Shown here: one piece after another, positions 39,739 through 50,042 of the stretch | Numbering within the stretch: position 1 is the first letter of the stretch | Layout: each line of letters opens with the position of its first letter | NCBI GenBank assembly: GCA_900553695.1 | Contig: USEM01000003.1 | Span: 7,154 to 71,153, forward strand | Direction: 5' to 3' | Source of the DNA: an uncultured Clostridium sp. | GTDB lineage: Bacteria; Bacillota; Clostridia; TANB77; CAG-508 | DNA length: 64,000 nt | The notes under the pieces: model-generated | Told to the model about the DNA's origin: nothing | Databases searched by the model: none | Seen by the model: only the letters and a program-made list of their open reading frames with translations | Made by a program: the position numbers and the translations under genes

Positions 39739-39770
39739 AAGAAGTCCTACTTTTTAAGTAAGACTTCCTT
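39739..39770. terminator. Bidirectional terminator
   Basis: GAAGTCCTACTT/AAGTAAGACTTC stem between the convergent thioesterase and surface-protein genes. Confidence 0.8.
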
Positions 39771-39774
39771 TATT

Positions 39775-42700
39775 TTATACTATGTCTTTATATTTCTTAA
39801 TTCCAACTATTGATGTTCCAAATAGTGTTGTAAGACCAATTACACTAATAATAACTGTCTTCTTTCCTGTGTTTGGTAATTCTTTTCCTGAGTTAGTTTT
39901 GTCTACATTATTGTTTCCGGCTTGATTTTCATTATTATTTCCTGTTTGGTTGCCATTGTTATTTCCGCTTTGATTTCCATTGTTGTTTCCACCTTGGTTG
40001 CCATTGTTATTTCCGTTTTGGTTTCCATTGTTGTTACCGTCTTGATTTCCATTATTATTTCCATCATTTTCTTTTACAATGTAATTACATTTATCACAAT
40101 TTTTAGATGTTCCATTAGAATGGTTTTCTGTTATCTTGTAACTACAAACTGTACATGTTCCACTATGTGTTCCATCGCCATTGTCATTCCATTCTTTTAC
40201 ATTATGTGCTTCAGTTGTCCCTACTTGAACCAAATGACATTTTGTGCACTCCTGCCAATGTTCATCTTTATTAGATTTCCTTCTCCATATATGGTCACAA
40301 TAAGTTGAATCTATTGTTCCACATTCTGTACATGTTCCGTCTTTAAAATTATGTTTGTTCTTTACACTATAGTTGCATATCTTGCACAATCCAATATGTG
40401 TTCCGTCTCCATTGTCACCCCATGATGTAATTGTATGTTTTTCGACTGTGTCTTTTTGAATTAAATTACACTTATTACATTCTTTCCAATGCCCATCTTT
40501 GTTGTTTTTAAATACCCAATTGTGTTTACAAACTTCCTGGTCACCTTCTTTTGCACCACATTCTGTACATATTCCGTTTTCATAGTCATGTTCAGCGGTT
40601 ACAACATAATTACATTTTGTACATGTTCCACTATGTGTGTTGTTTCCTTTATCTTCCCATTTGGTAATGATATGACTTTCTAAACTATTATCTTTTGTAT
40701 AATAACATTTTGTACATTCTTCCCAATGTTCAACTGGATTACTTTTAAATTTCCAATCATGTATACATGCTGAATCTTCATTCACTTTACATTCCGTACA
40801 AATTCCGTCCTTAAAATTATGTGTATCTGTTTTTTTGTAGTTACAAACCGTACATGTTCCACTATGTGTTTCATCTCCATTGTTTTCCCATGTTGTAATT
40901 TTATGATTTTCAACTGTATCTTTCTGAGTAATATGACATTTGTCACATTCCTTCCAATGTTCTTCTCTATCACTTTTCATAACCCAATTATGTTCACAAT
41001 TAGCACTTGAAACAGCTCCACATTCTGTGCATGTTCCACCGGTATAATTATGAGTTTGTGTTGCTTTACCATTACAAACTGTGCAAATTCCGCTATGTGT
41101 TTCATCTCCATTATCTGTCCATGTTGTTATATTATGATTTTCCAAGCTACCTTCTTTTGTAATATTACATTCGCTACATTCTTCCCAGTGTTCTAATGAA
41201 TTGCTCTTCATTACCCATTTATGTTCACATGTTGTTGTTTCTGTTGCACCACATCGTGTACATGTATGACTACTGTTAAAATTATGATATTCGTTAATTA
41301 CATAACTACAAACTGTACATGTTCCACTGTGTGTGTTATCTCCATTGTCTCTATATGCTGCAATATTATGGTTCTCAACACTTCCAGTTTTTGTAATATT
41401 ACATAGGCTACATTCTTCCCAATGGTCTGTTGAATTACTTTTTGTTACCCATGTATGTTCACATGTTGTTCCAGACGTTGCTCCGCAAGCAGTACATGTG
41501 CCACTACTATCCTCATGGGCTTTTGTTACAGTATAATTACAAATCGTACATGTTCCACTGTGTGTTCCATTTCCATTATCTGTATATGAATTAACTGTAT
41601 GTGCTTCCTGTGGATCAGACTTTGTTGATGTACAATTTGTACATTTATATATTGGAGTATGTCCATTAACATTTTTATTGTATGATGTAGGTGTATCACT
41701 ATAATCATGTCCTGTTCGAGCTTGTATTACCACTTTACATTTTGTACATATTTGATCTGTTATACATGTTGCTGCTGGTCCTTTAGTATGTCCTGTCGCA
41801 TTTGTTATAATTGCATTACATACTGTACATTTTTGTGCTGTTGTGCATGTTGCTGCTGGTCCTTTAGTATGTCCTGTCGCAGGTATCACTTTTTTCTCTG
41901 TGGCACAATAACTACAATATCCACATTTTGTGTAACTTGACCATCCATCTGCTGTACATGATGCTGCCTTACCTTGAACTCTATACAATTTGTGACTTTT
42001 TGTTGTTGTCTCATTACAATTTGCACACTTCCATTTACAGCCAGATGCTCCATCTGCAGTTCCTGTTGCAACAGTATATGAGTGTTCTTTTTTTGATAAT
42101 GGCTGTGCTTTTTTTAGTACCGTTCTACATTTTTTGCATCTTGTTGATTCCGAATATCCTTCTTGTGAACAAGTTGGTGTTTTACCTGGTATAGTTTCTA
42201 CTTCATGTGCCTTATTAGTTATTGAATTACATCTTGTGCATGCATATTCACATCCAGCAGGAGTGCCACCTATTAGATTAGTATAATTATGCCCTTGTGC
42301 TGGAATTGTTGTTTTTGGTTTAGAATAATAATCACAATACTTACATTTTATATAATCACTATATCCTGCACTTTCACATGTTGCTTCCTTTCCTTGAACT
42401 CTTGCTAATTGATGGCTTCCAGTTTGTTTCTTACATATAGAACAAGTCTGTATACAACCATTAGCCTTCCATGAGTGTCCTGCGGCTGAGCCCTGCTTTA
42501 ATCCACAATTTATACAAGTTTCTGGTTCAGTACATGTTGCATCCTTAAAAACATGCTCCTTTCTTGTTTGTAAAACTTTTCCACATTTCTTGCATATTGA
42601 TGCTTTTGTACACGTTGCTCCTCCATCTGATTCATGTCCTAATGCTGCTTGAAGTACCTTTCCACATCTATTACATGTTTGTGGCGTTGTACATGTTGCT

Positions 42701-43198
42701 GCCGCTCCTGGGGCATGTCCATAAGGTCCTCGCTCTGTTTCATGACATTTTGTACAATATTTTGCTGTTGTACATGTTGCATCAACCCAAGTATGTCCTA
42801 ATGCCGAACCAGTTGTTGCTCCACATCTTGTACATTTTTTTGGTTTTGTACATGTTGCTGGACTATAGTTGTGTTTATATGCTGCTTGAAGGACCTTTCC
42901 ACATTTATTACATATTTGTGACGTTGTACATGTTGCTGCTGGTCCTTTAACATGTCCTGTTGCTTTATATTCCGTATATCCAGTTGTTAGACCACAACCT
43001 GTACATTTTGTATATGCACTATGTCCATTTGTTGTGCATGTTGCCGCTTTAGCAGCATATGAATTTATTTTTGATCCGACACCTATAGCAGTTTGCAGCT
43101 AAAACTTCATTCTTTAGAAGTTTATTTACTACTAGAATTGCTACTCCGCAAATTAAAATAACAATTAATACTAATATTACATTTTTCTTAAGTTTCAT
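39775..43198 (-). CDS. LPXTG-anchored Cys-repeat surface protein, read with +1 shift at CGG
   Basis: About 1,140 residues when read through the CGG at codon 41. Signal peptide/membrane segment at the N-terminus (VILVLIVILICGVAILVV), then some 25-30 modules built on CxxC pairs: short ones of the form ATCT..Q.CNKCGKVLQA..GH in the first half and longer ones (EHWEECSECNIT...THSGTCTVCN) in the second. An Asn/Gly-rich spacer precedes the sortase signal LPNTGKK, a hydrophobic helix and a KKYK tail. The repeats look like zinc-ribbon folds outside the cell; role unknown. A conventional start (TTG at 41988) would lose signal peptide and 400 residues. Confidence 0.82.
43076..43078 (-). other. CGG +1 frameshift site 11 (LPXTG Cys-repeat protein)
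   Basis: Context TGT CGG ATC. The zero frame stops after nine codons; skipping C gives GGA TCA AAA and joins a signal peptide to 1,100 open codons. The result, YRCGSK, is again Cys-Gly. Confidence 0.92.
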
Positions 43199-43326
43199 TT
43201 TATCACACTCCATCTATTTATACATAGTGTAGCATATTTATACTTTTAAGTAAATATTTTTAAATAACATGTCAAAAATGTCATAAATTTGTCATATTCT
43301 TGTAACATTTCTCAGTAAAAAATTAA

Positions 43327-43357
43327 AAACAACAGATTTTAGTTTCTGTTGTTTTTA
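43327..43357 (-). terminator. Terminator after spo0A
   Basis: AAACAACAGA...TCTGTTGTTT hairpin with flanking T-run. Confidence 0.8.
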
Positions 43358-43377
43358 TTGTTTATATCACTTTATAC

Positions 43378-44205
43378 TTATGCTGTCTTTAATTCTAGTC
43401 TTAACTTATCAGCTATCATTGCAATGAATTCTGAATTTGTTGGTTTGCCTTTACTTGCTGATATTGTGTAGCCGAAGATGTTTTCTACTGCTTCGTTTTT
43501 TCCTCTTGCCCATGCTACTTCTATGGCATGGCGAATTGCTCTTTCTACTCTACTTGGTGTTGTTCCATATCTTTCTGCTATTGCAGGATATAGTTGTTTT
43601 GTTATTTGATTAATTACGTCTATATCTTGTACTACAACCATTATTGCTTCTCTTAAATATTGGTAACCTTTAATATGTGCTGGTACTCCAATTTCATGAA
43701 TTATATTTGTTACAAGTGCTTCTAAGTTTTCTTGGTTCTTTTTATCCATTTCGTTTATTTCTATGTATTGTGACTTGATTTCCCTTGATGTATAACAGTT
43801 GTCTAAGTTTGATGTTGGTGTTGGTTTATAATTTTTTATATCTCTTATTCTATTTATTAGTACTTCAATATCAAATGGTTTTACTACATAATATTCTGCA
43901 CCCAAACTGATTGCTTTTTGTGTTATTTTTGTTTGTCCCACGGCTGATAGCATTATACAGGTTGGCATTTTTTCTATTTTTGCTGCATTTAATTTCTCCA
44001 AAACTCCAAGTCCATCTAGATATGGCATTATAACATCTAATAGTAATACATCTGGCTTTAGGCTAGTAACTTTTTCACACGCTTCCTTTCCGTCTCTGGC
44101 TACTCCTATAACCTCCATATCTTTTTGTACACTTAAGTGTTCTACTAAAGTTTCTGCAAATTCTGGGTTGTCATCTGCAATTAAAATAGTAATCTTTTCG
44201 TTCAA
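43378..44205 (-). CDS. spo0A: Stage 0 sporulation master regulator Spo0A
   Basis: 275 residues. N-terminal receiver domain: acidic pocket ADDN, phospho-acceptor Asp in [15 protein letters not shown], conserved Thr/Ser and Lys (VVKPFD). C-terminal Spo0A DNA-binding domain with [17 protein letters not shown] and [20 protein letters not shown]. The start is a TTG at 44205 behind AGGAGG. It controls sporulation entry and links to spoIIID, yabG and sipL elsewhere in the window. Confidence 0.98.
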   Translation of the reverse strand: MNEKITILIADDNPEFAETLVEHLSVQKDMEVIGVARDGKEACEKVTSLKPDVLLLDVIMPYLDGLGVLEKLNAAKIEKMPTCIMLSAVGQTKITQKAISLGAEYYVVKPFDIEVLINRIRDIKNYKPTPTSNLDNCYTSREIKSQYIEINEMDKKNQENLEALVTNIIHEIGVPAHIKGYQYLREAIMVVVQDIDVINQITKQLYPAIAERYGTTPSRVERAIRHAIEVAWARGKNEAVENIFGYTISASKGKPTNSEFIAMIADKLRLELKTA

Positions 44206-44318
44206 TTTGATACCTCCTAAAAAATAATTGTAAAAATTTTACAGTTTTCATTATAATACCTTTTTACCAATAATGCAAGGCTTTTTTTGAAAATATTTCC
44301 AATTATATGAGTTTTGCC

Positions 44319-44962
44319 TTATATTTCAACGAATTTTTCTTTTATAATATCAAATTTTGAAATATTAAAATTGTTATTATAATTATTTGTAAATTGTTCT
44401 ATACACTTTTTTTGCATATCTACAATTATTTCTATATTTTCTAAATATTCTATGTTTAATACTTTTATATTCATCTTTTCCAAGGTATATTTCAATGCTT
44501 CTAAGTTACTATAATCAACATTTATCTTTGCTTCATACCCCATTGTTTTTTGGATAATTTCTGCTTTTTTAAGAGCTTCTTCAGTCGCCCCTGAGTAGCA
44601 TCTAACTAAGCCACCTGTTCCTAAGAGTATTCCTCCAAAATATCTTGTTACAACTACTAAAATATTTGATAATCCTTTTTCTAAGATCATTTTTAATATA
44701 GGTGCACCTGCTGTGCCTGATGGCTCTCCATCATCATTGTATTTTACAGCTATTCCACCGTTTTCCCACTTCTATAGCATATGCAAAGCAGTTATGCCTT
44801 GCATCTCCATATTTTTTCTTTACTTGTTTTATATAATTTTCAGCTTCTTCAACACTTTCTACATAAAAAATATTTGCTATAAATCTTGATTTTTTCTCTG
44901 TTATTTCTGCTGTTACGTTTTCTTTTATTGTTTTAAAAATTATATTTTCTTCTATCTTTCAT
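44319..44962 (-). CDS. yigZ: YigZ/IMPACT family protein, read with +1 shift at CGG; start uncertain
   Basis: About 210 residues. Contains KKSRFIAN, DARHNCFAYAIE, NDDGEPSGTAGAPIL and VVTRYFGGILLGTGGLVR, all typical of the YigZ (UPF0029, IMPACT) family. A CGG (about residue 68) separates AIEVGK from GIAVKYNDDGEPSG; skipping C joins them (VGK-G-GIAV). The main frame has no ATG, GTG or TTG upstream of this point. An ATG at 44962 in another frame reads MKDRRKYNF and then TAA; skipping one T of the T5 run would give the family-like YNFKTIKEN. Alternatively a rare ATA/ATT start is used. Confidence 0.75.
44758..44760 (-). other. CGG +1 frameshift site 12 (YigZ)
   Basis: Context AAA CGG TGG. The zero frame stops seven codons on; skipping C gives GGT GGA ATA GCT and the conserved DDGEPSGTAG region. 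Confidence 0.9.
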
Positions 44963-46001
44963 CATCTCTTTCTTCAATTCGTTCTATCATTATATCAACA
45001 GCTGATGCATCATCAAATGCTAAGATGTTATCTTCTCTTTGTGTTTGTTTTGATGTTCCTTTTACTCCTCTGTTTTCATTTATGCATAATGGGTCTATTT
45101 CTGCTAACCTTCTATTTGCCCTAATTGCATAACCTAAATCTTTATCGTTATTTAATATTTCCACTGGAAAGCCATCTGAAAATAGCCTTATGTGTCTTAC
45201 ATCTTCAGGTAAATCTTGAACTATACAATTTTTACTTTCAGTTTTTATTCCATTGAAAACAGAATAACCATATTCATTTGCGTTTGGGTTGTTTTTAAAG
45301 TATTCTTGTAATTTCTTAGGTGTATTATATTTTTGTAGTAAATTGCCTTCTTCAATTTCTTCTTCTGAAAACCCGCATTTTAATAAGGTTTCATGCATTG
45401 TTGTTTGAATAGTTTCTTCTATTTTTTGCATAACACTTTTGTCTTGAATAACTTCTGGTATTTTTTCGGGTTCTTTTATAAACTCTTTGGAAATATCTCT
45501 TTTAAATAAATCTCTTTCTGTATATCCGTTTTCTAATAAAATATTTATTATCCTTGCTCTTAGCTCAGCATATATTTCATCAATTTTTAGTTCATTTTGA
45601 ATTACTTTTCCATCATAAATTGCTCTACAGTCTCCAACTAACCATATTTGATTATGAACCCTTGAATATATTGCACCTGTTGCTTCTAAGGGGTCTTTAG
45701 AAAGGTCATATCCTATATGTTCACAATATTTTTTAATGTATAAATTTACCCAATCTGTAAATTTTTCAAACTCTAATTCTTTTGCATAATTTGGTGCATG
45801 CTTTCCATCTAGCTTTCTTATTGCTTCTGTAATAATATTTGCAACCCCAATTTTCTTGCCATCTCTTTCAATTGTACTTTTGTTTGAAACTCCATCTATT
45901 ACAACAGCGTAATTTTCGCCAATATATATGTCATCATCATTTTTCCCTGGGCATTTTCCTATTGATGTTGATTCGACATTTTTTATTCGTCTGTTTTGCA
46001 T
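44952..46001 (-). CDS. PPM-type phosphatase-like protein
   Basis: 349 residues. The pattern of PP2C/PPM phosphatases is visible: GKNDDDIYIGENYAVVIDGVSNKS, QIWLVGDCRAIYDG, IRLFSDGFP and a final DDASAVDIMI, giving the acidic metal ligands. A charged insertion lies in the middle. No transmembrane segment. AAGGAGG precedes the ATG; the end overlaps the YigZ gene. A kinase partner is not apparent nearby. Confidence 0.75.
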   Translation of the reverse strand: MQNRRIKNVESTSIGKCPGKNDDDIYIGENYAVVIDGVSNKSTIERDGKKIGVANIITEAIRKLDGKHAPNYAKELEFEKFTDWVNLYIKKYCEHIGYDLSKDPLEATGAIYSRVHNQIWLVGDCRAIYDGKVIQNELKIDEIYAELRARIINILLENGYTERDLFKRDISKEFIKEPEKIPEVIQDKSVMQKIEETIQTTMHETLLKCGFSEEEIEEGNLLQKYNTPKKLQEYFKNNPNANEYGYSVFNGIKTESKNCIVQDLPEDVRHIRLFSDGFPVEILNNDKDLGYAIRANRRLAEIDPLCINENRGVKGTSKQTQREDNILAFDDASAVDIMIERIEERDDER

Positions 46002-46016
46002 AAAAACTTCCTCCTT

Positions 46017-47274
46017 TTAATTTTGGGCTGCTACATATCCTGTTGACCATGCAATTTGAAGGTTAAACCCTCCTGTGAATGCATCTAAATCGATTATTTC
46101 TCCTGCAAAGTATAAGCCTTGTATTAGCTTTGATTCCATTGTTTTTGGGTTTATTTCCTTTATACTTATTCCACCTTTGGTTACAATTGCTTCTTCAATT
46201 CCCCTAAAACCATTTATAGTAAGTTCTAAGTTCTTTAGATTTTTTACTATTGTTTTCCTTTCTTCCTTTGTTATTTCATTTATTCTTTTTTCTGGGTCTA
46301 TTCCTATAATTGATACCATAGGTTCTACCATTTTCTTGGGTAGCAATAGCCATAAACTGTTTTTAAATTGCTTGTTTTTTAGTTCTTCAAAATCTCTTAG
46401 TATTCTATTATCTAACTTTTCTTCGTCTAACGCTGGTTTTAAATCTATATGAATTTTTACTTTGTTTTCTTTTAATAATTCATCAATATTTTTGTACCTA
46501 ATTAATACTGCAGAAGCACTTAAAATTATAGGTCCAGATATACCATAATGTGTAAATAGCATTTCGCCAAAGTCTTCATATATAACTTTATTGTTTTCTG
46601 TTATTTTAACTTTAACGTTTCTTAATGATAAACCTTGCATTTCTTGGCACAGTCTTTTTGATTCTCCATTGCAAGTTAATGGTACAAGTGATGGTTTTAA
46701 GCTTGTAATTGTATGTCCTAAGTCTTTTGCCATTTTATATCCATCTCCTGTTGAACCTGTAACTGGATAACTTTTTCCTCCTGTTGTAAGTATTATTTTA
46801 TCTGCCATTATTTTTTCTATTTTGCCATTATTTTTGCCTTCAATTCCTGTTGAAACACTACCTTCCGTAAGAATTTTTGTAACTTCAAAATTTGTTTTTA
46901 TTGTAACGTTTAGTTCTTTTAATTTTTTTAAAAAAGCATTTAGAACATCTTCTGCTTTATCTGAAACAGGAAAAACTCTACCTCCTCTTTCAACTTTTGT
47001 TGCAACACCCTGTTTATTTAGGAAACTTATAATGTCATTGTTGGTAAATCTACTGAAACTACTATAAAGGAACTTTGAATTCTCTGGTATATTTTTCATA
47101 AATTCATCCATTTCTGCTGAATTTGTGATATTGCATCTTCCTTTTCCAGTAATTAACAATTTTTTACCAAGTTTTTCCATTTTTTCTAATAAAATTACTT
47201 CATTACCATTTTCAGCTGAAGTTACTGCAGACATCATTCCAGCAGGTCCTCCGTCCAATTACTATAACTTTCAT
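46017..47274 (-). CDS. BaiN/HI0933-like FAD-dependent oxidoreductase, read with +1 shift at CGG
   Basis: 418 residues, family length. The true N-terminus is encoded by ATG AAA GTT ATA GTA ATT GGA followed by CGG (codon 8); skipping C gives MKVIVIGGGPAGMMSA, the dinucleotide-binding GxGxxG fold. Downstream: GKGRCNITN, TGGKSYPVTGSTGDGY, and FAGEIIDLDAFTGGFNLQ, all typical of this flavoprotein family. AAAGGA stands before the ATG. Reading from the later TTG loses the beta strand and half of the FAD loop. Confidence 0.93.
47251..47253 (-). other. CGG +1 frameshift site 13 (BaiN-like flavoprotein)
   Basis: Context GGA CGG AGG ACC. Skipping C gives GGA GGA CCT GCT GGA, i.e. the invariant Gly of GGGPAG. 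Confidence 0.95.
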
Positions 47275-47291
47275 TATATTTTCCTTTCTTT

Positions 47292-48539
47292 TTATTCGCA
47301 TATTCTTGATATTGCTTTTAAAACTCCTAATTTTCCATATTCATATGTTAAGCCACCTTGCAAAAATGCTGTATATGGTGGGCGTATTGGTGCATCGCAA
47401 GATAATTCGATTGATGAACCTTGCACAAATGTACCTGCTGCCATTATTACTTTATCTGTATAACCTGGCATTTCCCATGGTTCTGGTACTGAATTTGAAT
47501 CTACCGGGGAACCCACTTGTATACCTTGGCAGAATTTTATTAGCTTTTGCTCATCTTTAAAATTGATAAGTTGCACTATATCTGTTCTTTTTTCATTATA
47601 TTTTGGTGATACTTCATATCCTAATTTTTCAAGCATTCTACTTGCAAAAATAGCTGTTTTAACACTGCTTGCTACAACGCTTGGTGCAAAGAAAAGTCCC
47701 TGTAATATTTGTTTATTTATACCAAGTGTTGGTCCTATTTCTTTTCCTTGACCTGGTACAGTAAGTCTTTCGCTTGCAAGTTCTACTAAATCTTTTCTTC
47801 CTGCTATATATGCACCATTTGGAGCCAAGCCTCCTCCTAGGTTTTTAATAAGTGAACCTACTATTAAGTCTGCTCCAAGTGATGTTGGTTCTATTGTGTC
47901 TACAAGTTCTCCATAGCAGTTATCTACCATTATTATCGCTTCTTTGTTTACTTCTCTTATTTTGCTTATTATATTTTTTATACTTTCTAGTGATAGACTC
48001 TTTCTTAATGCATAGCCTCTAGATCTTTGCATACAAATAAGTTTTACATTGCCTTGGTCAACTCTATTTACTATTTTTTCTGTATCAAATTCATCTCCAA
48101 TTAAATCTATTTGTTCATATTTTACTCCATAGCTTTTAAGTGAGCTTGCATTTTCTTCTATTCCTATTACTCTATCTAATGTATCATATGGTTTCCCATT
48201 TATGCTAAGCATTGTGTCTCCTGGACGTAGCATTGAAAATAGAGCCACTGTTAATGCATGTGTGCCAGAAATAAATTGATTTCTAACTAAGCTATCTTCT
48301 GCTCCTAACACTTCTGCAAAGATGTTTTCAATAGTATCTCTTCCAACATCTCCATAGCCATACCCTGTAGTCATACCAAAATGCATATCTGATAAATTGT
48401 ATTTTTGAAATGCCATTAATACTTTCAAACTATTTTCTTCTTTTATTTTATCTACTTTTTCAAATTCTGGTTTTAGTTCTTCTTCTACTTCGTTTGCTAA
48501 GTTTATTATTTTATCTTGTATTCCAAATTTTTCGTACAT
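47292..48539 (-). CDS. Methionine gamma-lyase-like PLP enzyme (PF06838, YnbB-like)
   Basis: 415 residues of the PLP-dependent family once called aluminium-resistance protein. Features: HFGMTTGYGYGDVGRDT, RNQFISGTHALTVALF, VDNCYGELVDTIEPT and the PLP-lysine region GSLIKNLGGGLAPNGAYIAG. Probably acts on sulphur amino acids. AAAGGGGG precedes the ATG; 18 nt separates it from the flavoprotein gene start. Confidence 0.9.
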   Translation of the reverse strand: MYEKFGIQDKIINLANEVEEELKPEFEKVDKIKEENSLKVLMAFQKYNLSDMHFGMTTGYGYGDVGRDTIENIFAEVLGAEDSLVRNQFISGTHALTVALFSMLRPGDTMLSINGKPYDTLDRVIGIEENASSLKSYGVKYEQIDLIGDEFDTEKIVNRVDQGNVKLICMQRSRGYALRKSLSLESIKNIISKIREVNKEAIIMVDNCYGELVDTIEPTSLGADLIVGSLIKNLGGGLAPNGAYIAGRKDLVELASERLTVPGQGKEIGPTLGINKQILQGLFFAPSVVASSVKTAIFASRMLEKLGYEVSPKYNEKRTDIVQLINFKDEQKLIKFCQGIQVGSPVDSNSVPEPWEMPGYTDKVIMAAGTFVQGSSIELSCDAPIRPPYTAFLQGGLTYEYGKLGVLKAISRICE

Positions 48540-48555
48540 ATTATCCCCCTTTAGT

Positions 48556-48585
48556 GAAAAATGGACGACTTAACTTAAAGTCGCC
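48556..48585 (-). terminator. Terminator after the CNNM/CBS gene
   Basis: GGGCGACTTT...AAGTCGTCC hairpin followed by ATTTTTC on the minus strand. Confidence 0.75.
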
Positions 48586-49926
48586 CTACTCATCTTCTTC
48601 CTCTTCTTCGTTTTCGTCTTTGTCATCTAGTGTTTTGTTTTTACATGCCTTTACCCAAAGAATTCTTTTCTCTTCATATTCTTCTATTTTATATGTTACT
48701 TTTTCTGTTTCTATTACAGGCTTTTCATTATCTTGTGGTATTCTTCCAAGAAGCTCTATTAGGTAACCAGATAATGTATCATAATCACCTTCTGGTATAT
48801 CTACTCCTAATATTTTTCTTAAGTCATATATGCTTACACTTCCATCTATCATGAATGTGTTTTCGTCTATTTGTTCAAAGTCTTTTTCTTCATCATCATA
48901 TTCATCAAATATATTACCAACAAGTTCTTCTATTATATCTTCCATTGTGATAATTCCGGCTGTTCCGCCATATTCATCTAATACAATAGCAAGTTGTTGC
49001 TTATCTCTTTGCATTTCTTTAAATAATTCATTAATTGGCTTAGTATCTGCAACAAAGTATGCTGGTCTCATGATTTTCTTTATCTTTACTTCTTTTTTAG
49101 TATATGCATATGCAAGTAAGTCTTTTATAAATAGTACACCAACTATATTATCAATTGTATCGTCGTATACAGGAATTCTACTATATTTGTACTCTTTTAA
49201 GTCTGCTAATATATCTTCAATTTTTGAAGAAACATCTATTCCGTATACTTCTGTTCTATGAATCATAACATCTGAAACTGTTTTATCATTAAATTCAAAA
49301 ACGTTATTTAAAAGTTCCTTTTCTTCTTCTTCAATAGAACCCTTTTCTTCTCCAACATCTATCATCATTCTAATTTCTTCTTCAGTAACTGTGTTTTCAT
49401 CTTGTGGACCTATGCCAAATAATTTACAAATTAGGTTTGTTGAGAAATTCAAGAAATTTACTATTGGTAATGTAATTATATGTATAAATCTAATTATTCC
49501 AATTGTTCCAAAAGCAATTTTTTCTGGGTTTTTCATTGCCATTCTTTTTGGAACAAGCTCTCCAAATACAAGTGAAAAGTATGAAAGAATAATTGTTATA
49601 ATAACAATTGAAATTGTGTTCCATGCATTAACCCCTAGGTCTATCCAACTGTTTAATTTTGGTGCTAATTCACTAGCAAACGCATCTGCTGCAAACGCAC
49701 TTGATAGAAACCCTGCTAAGGTAATTCCTATCTGTATAGTTGCCAAGAACTTACTTGGCTCTTTAATCATCTTTTTAATTCTCTTTGCCTTCTTATCTCC
49801 CTCTTTTGCTTGTCTATCAATCTTTGCATCATTCAAAGATATAAACGCAATTTCTGCAGCTGCAAAAAAAGCATTAACAAAGATTAATATGGCTAAAACT
49901 AACAGTGAAATCATTTTTTGTTTCAC
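48586..49926 (-). CDS. Hemolysin C/CorC-like membrane protein (CNNM, CBS, transporter-associated domains)
   Basis: 446 residues: four membrane helices in the CNNM domain (N-terminal 190 residues, with AEIAFISLNDAKID and GELVPKRMAMKNPEKIA), a CBS pair (DVMIHRTEVYGIDV, IMRPAYFVADTKPI), LDEYGGTAGIITMEDIIEELVG, and the C-terminal CorC_HlyC domain. Family members are linked to Mg2+/Co2+ transport. The start is taken as GTG 49926 behind AAAGGAG; ATG 49914 is an alternative. Confidence 0.92.
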   Translation of the reverse strand: MKQKMISLLVLAILIFVNAFFAAAEIAFISLNDAKIDRQAKEGDKKAKRIKKMIKEPSKFLATIQIGITLAGFLSSAFAADAFASELAPKLNSWIDLGVNAWNTISIVIITIILSYFSLVFGELVPKRMAMKNPEKIAFGTIGIIRFIHIITLPIVNFLNFSTNLICKLFGIGPQDENTVTEEEIRMMIDVGEEKGSIEEEEKELLNNVFEFNDKTVSDVMIHRTEVYGIDVSSKIEDILADLKEYKYSRIPVYDDTIDNIVGVLFIKDLLAYAYTKKEVKIKKIMRPAYFVADTKPINELFKEMQRDKQQLAIVLDEYGGTAGIITMEDIIEELVGNIFDEYDDEEKDFEQIDENTFMIDGSVSIYDLRKILGVDIPEGDYDTLSGYLIELLGRIPQDNEKPVIETEKVTYKIEEYEEKRILWVKACKNKTLDDKDENEEEEEDE

Positions 49927-50005
49927 TTACTCCTTTCTTGCGGTTAAAATCAATTTCTATTATATAATGGATTGCTCTAAATGTCAAGACTAGAAGGATA
50001 AAAGT

Positions 50006-50036
50006 AGAGGTGTATTACATACACCTCCAATATTTT
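50006..50036 (-). terminator. Terminator after the L,D-transpeptidase gene
   Basis: GGAGGTGTA...TACACCTC hairpin between LDT stop and the CNNM gene. Confidence 0.7.
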
Positions 50037-50042
50037 CAATGA

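Noticed and set aside
39775..43198. Cys-repeat gene as a CRISPR-like or tandem DNA repeat
   Set aside because: The repeats are of protein level with varying length and codons, not identical DNA units with spacers. I saw no CRISPR array in the window.
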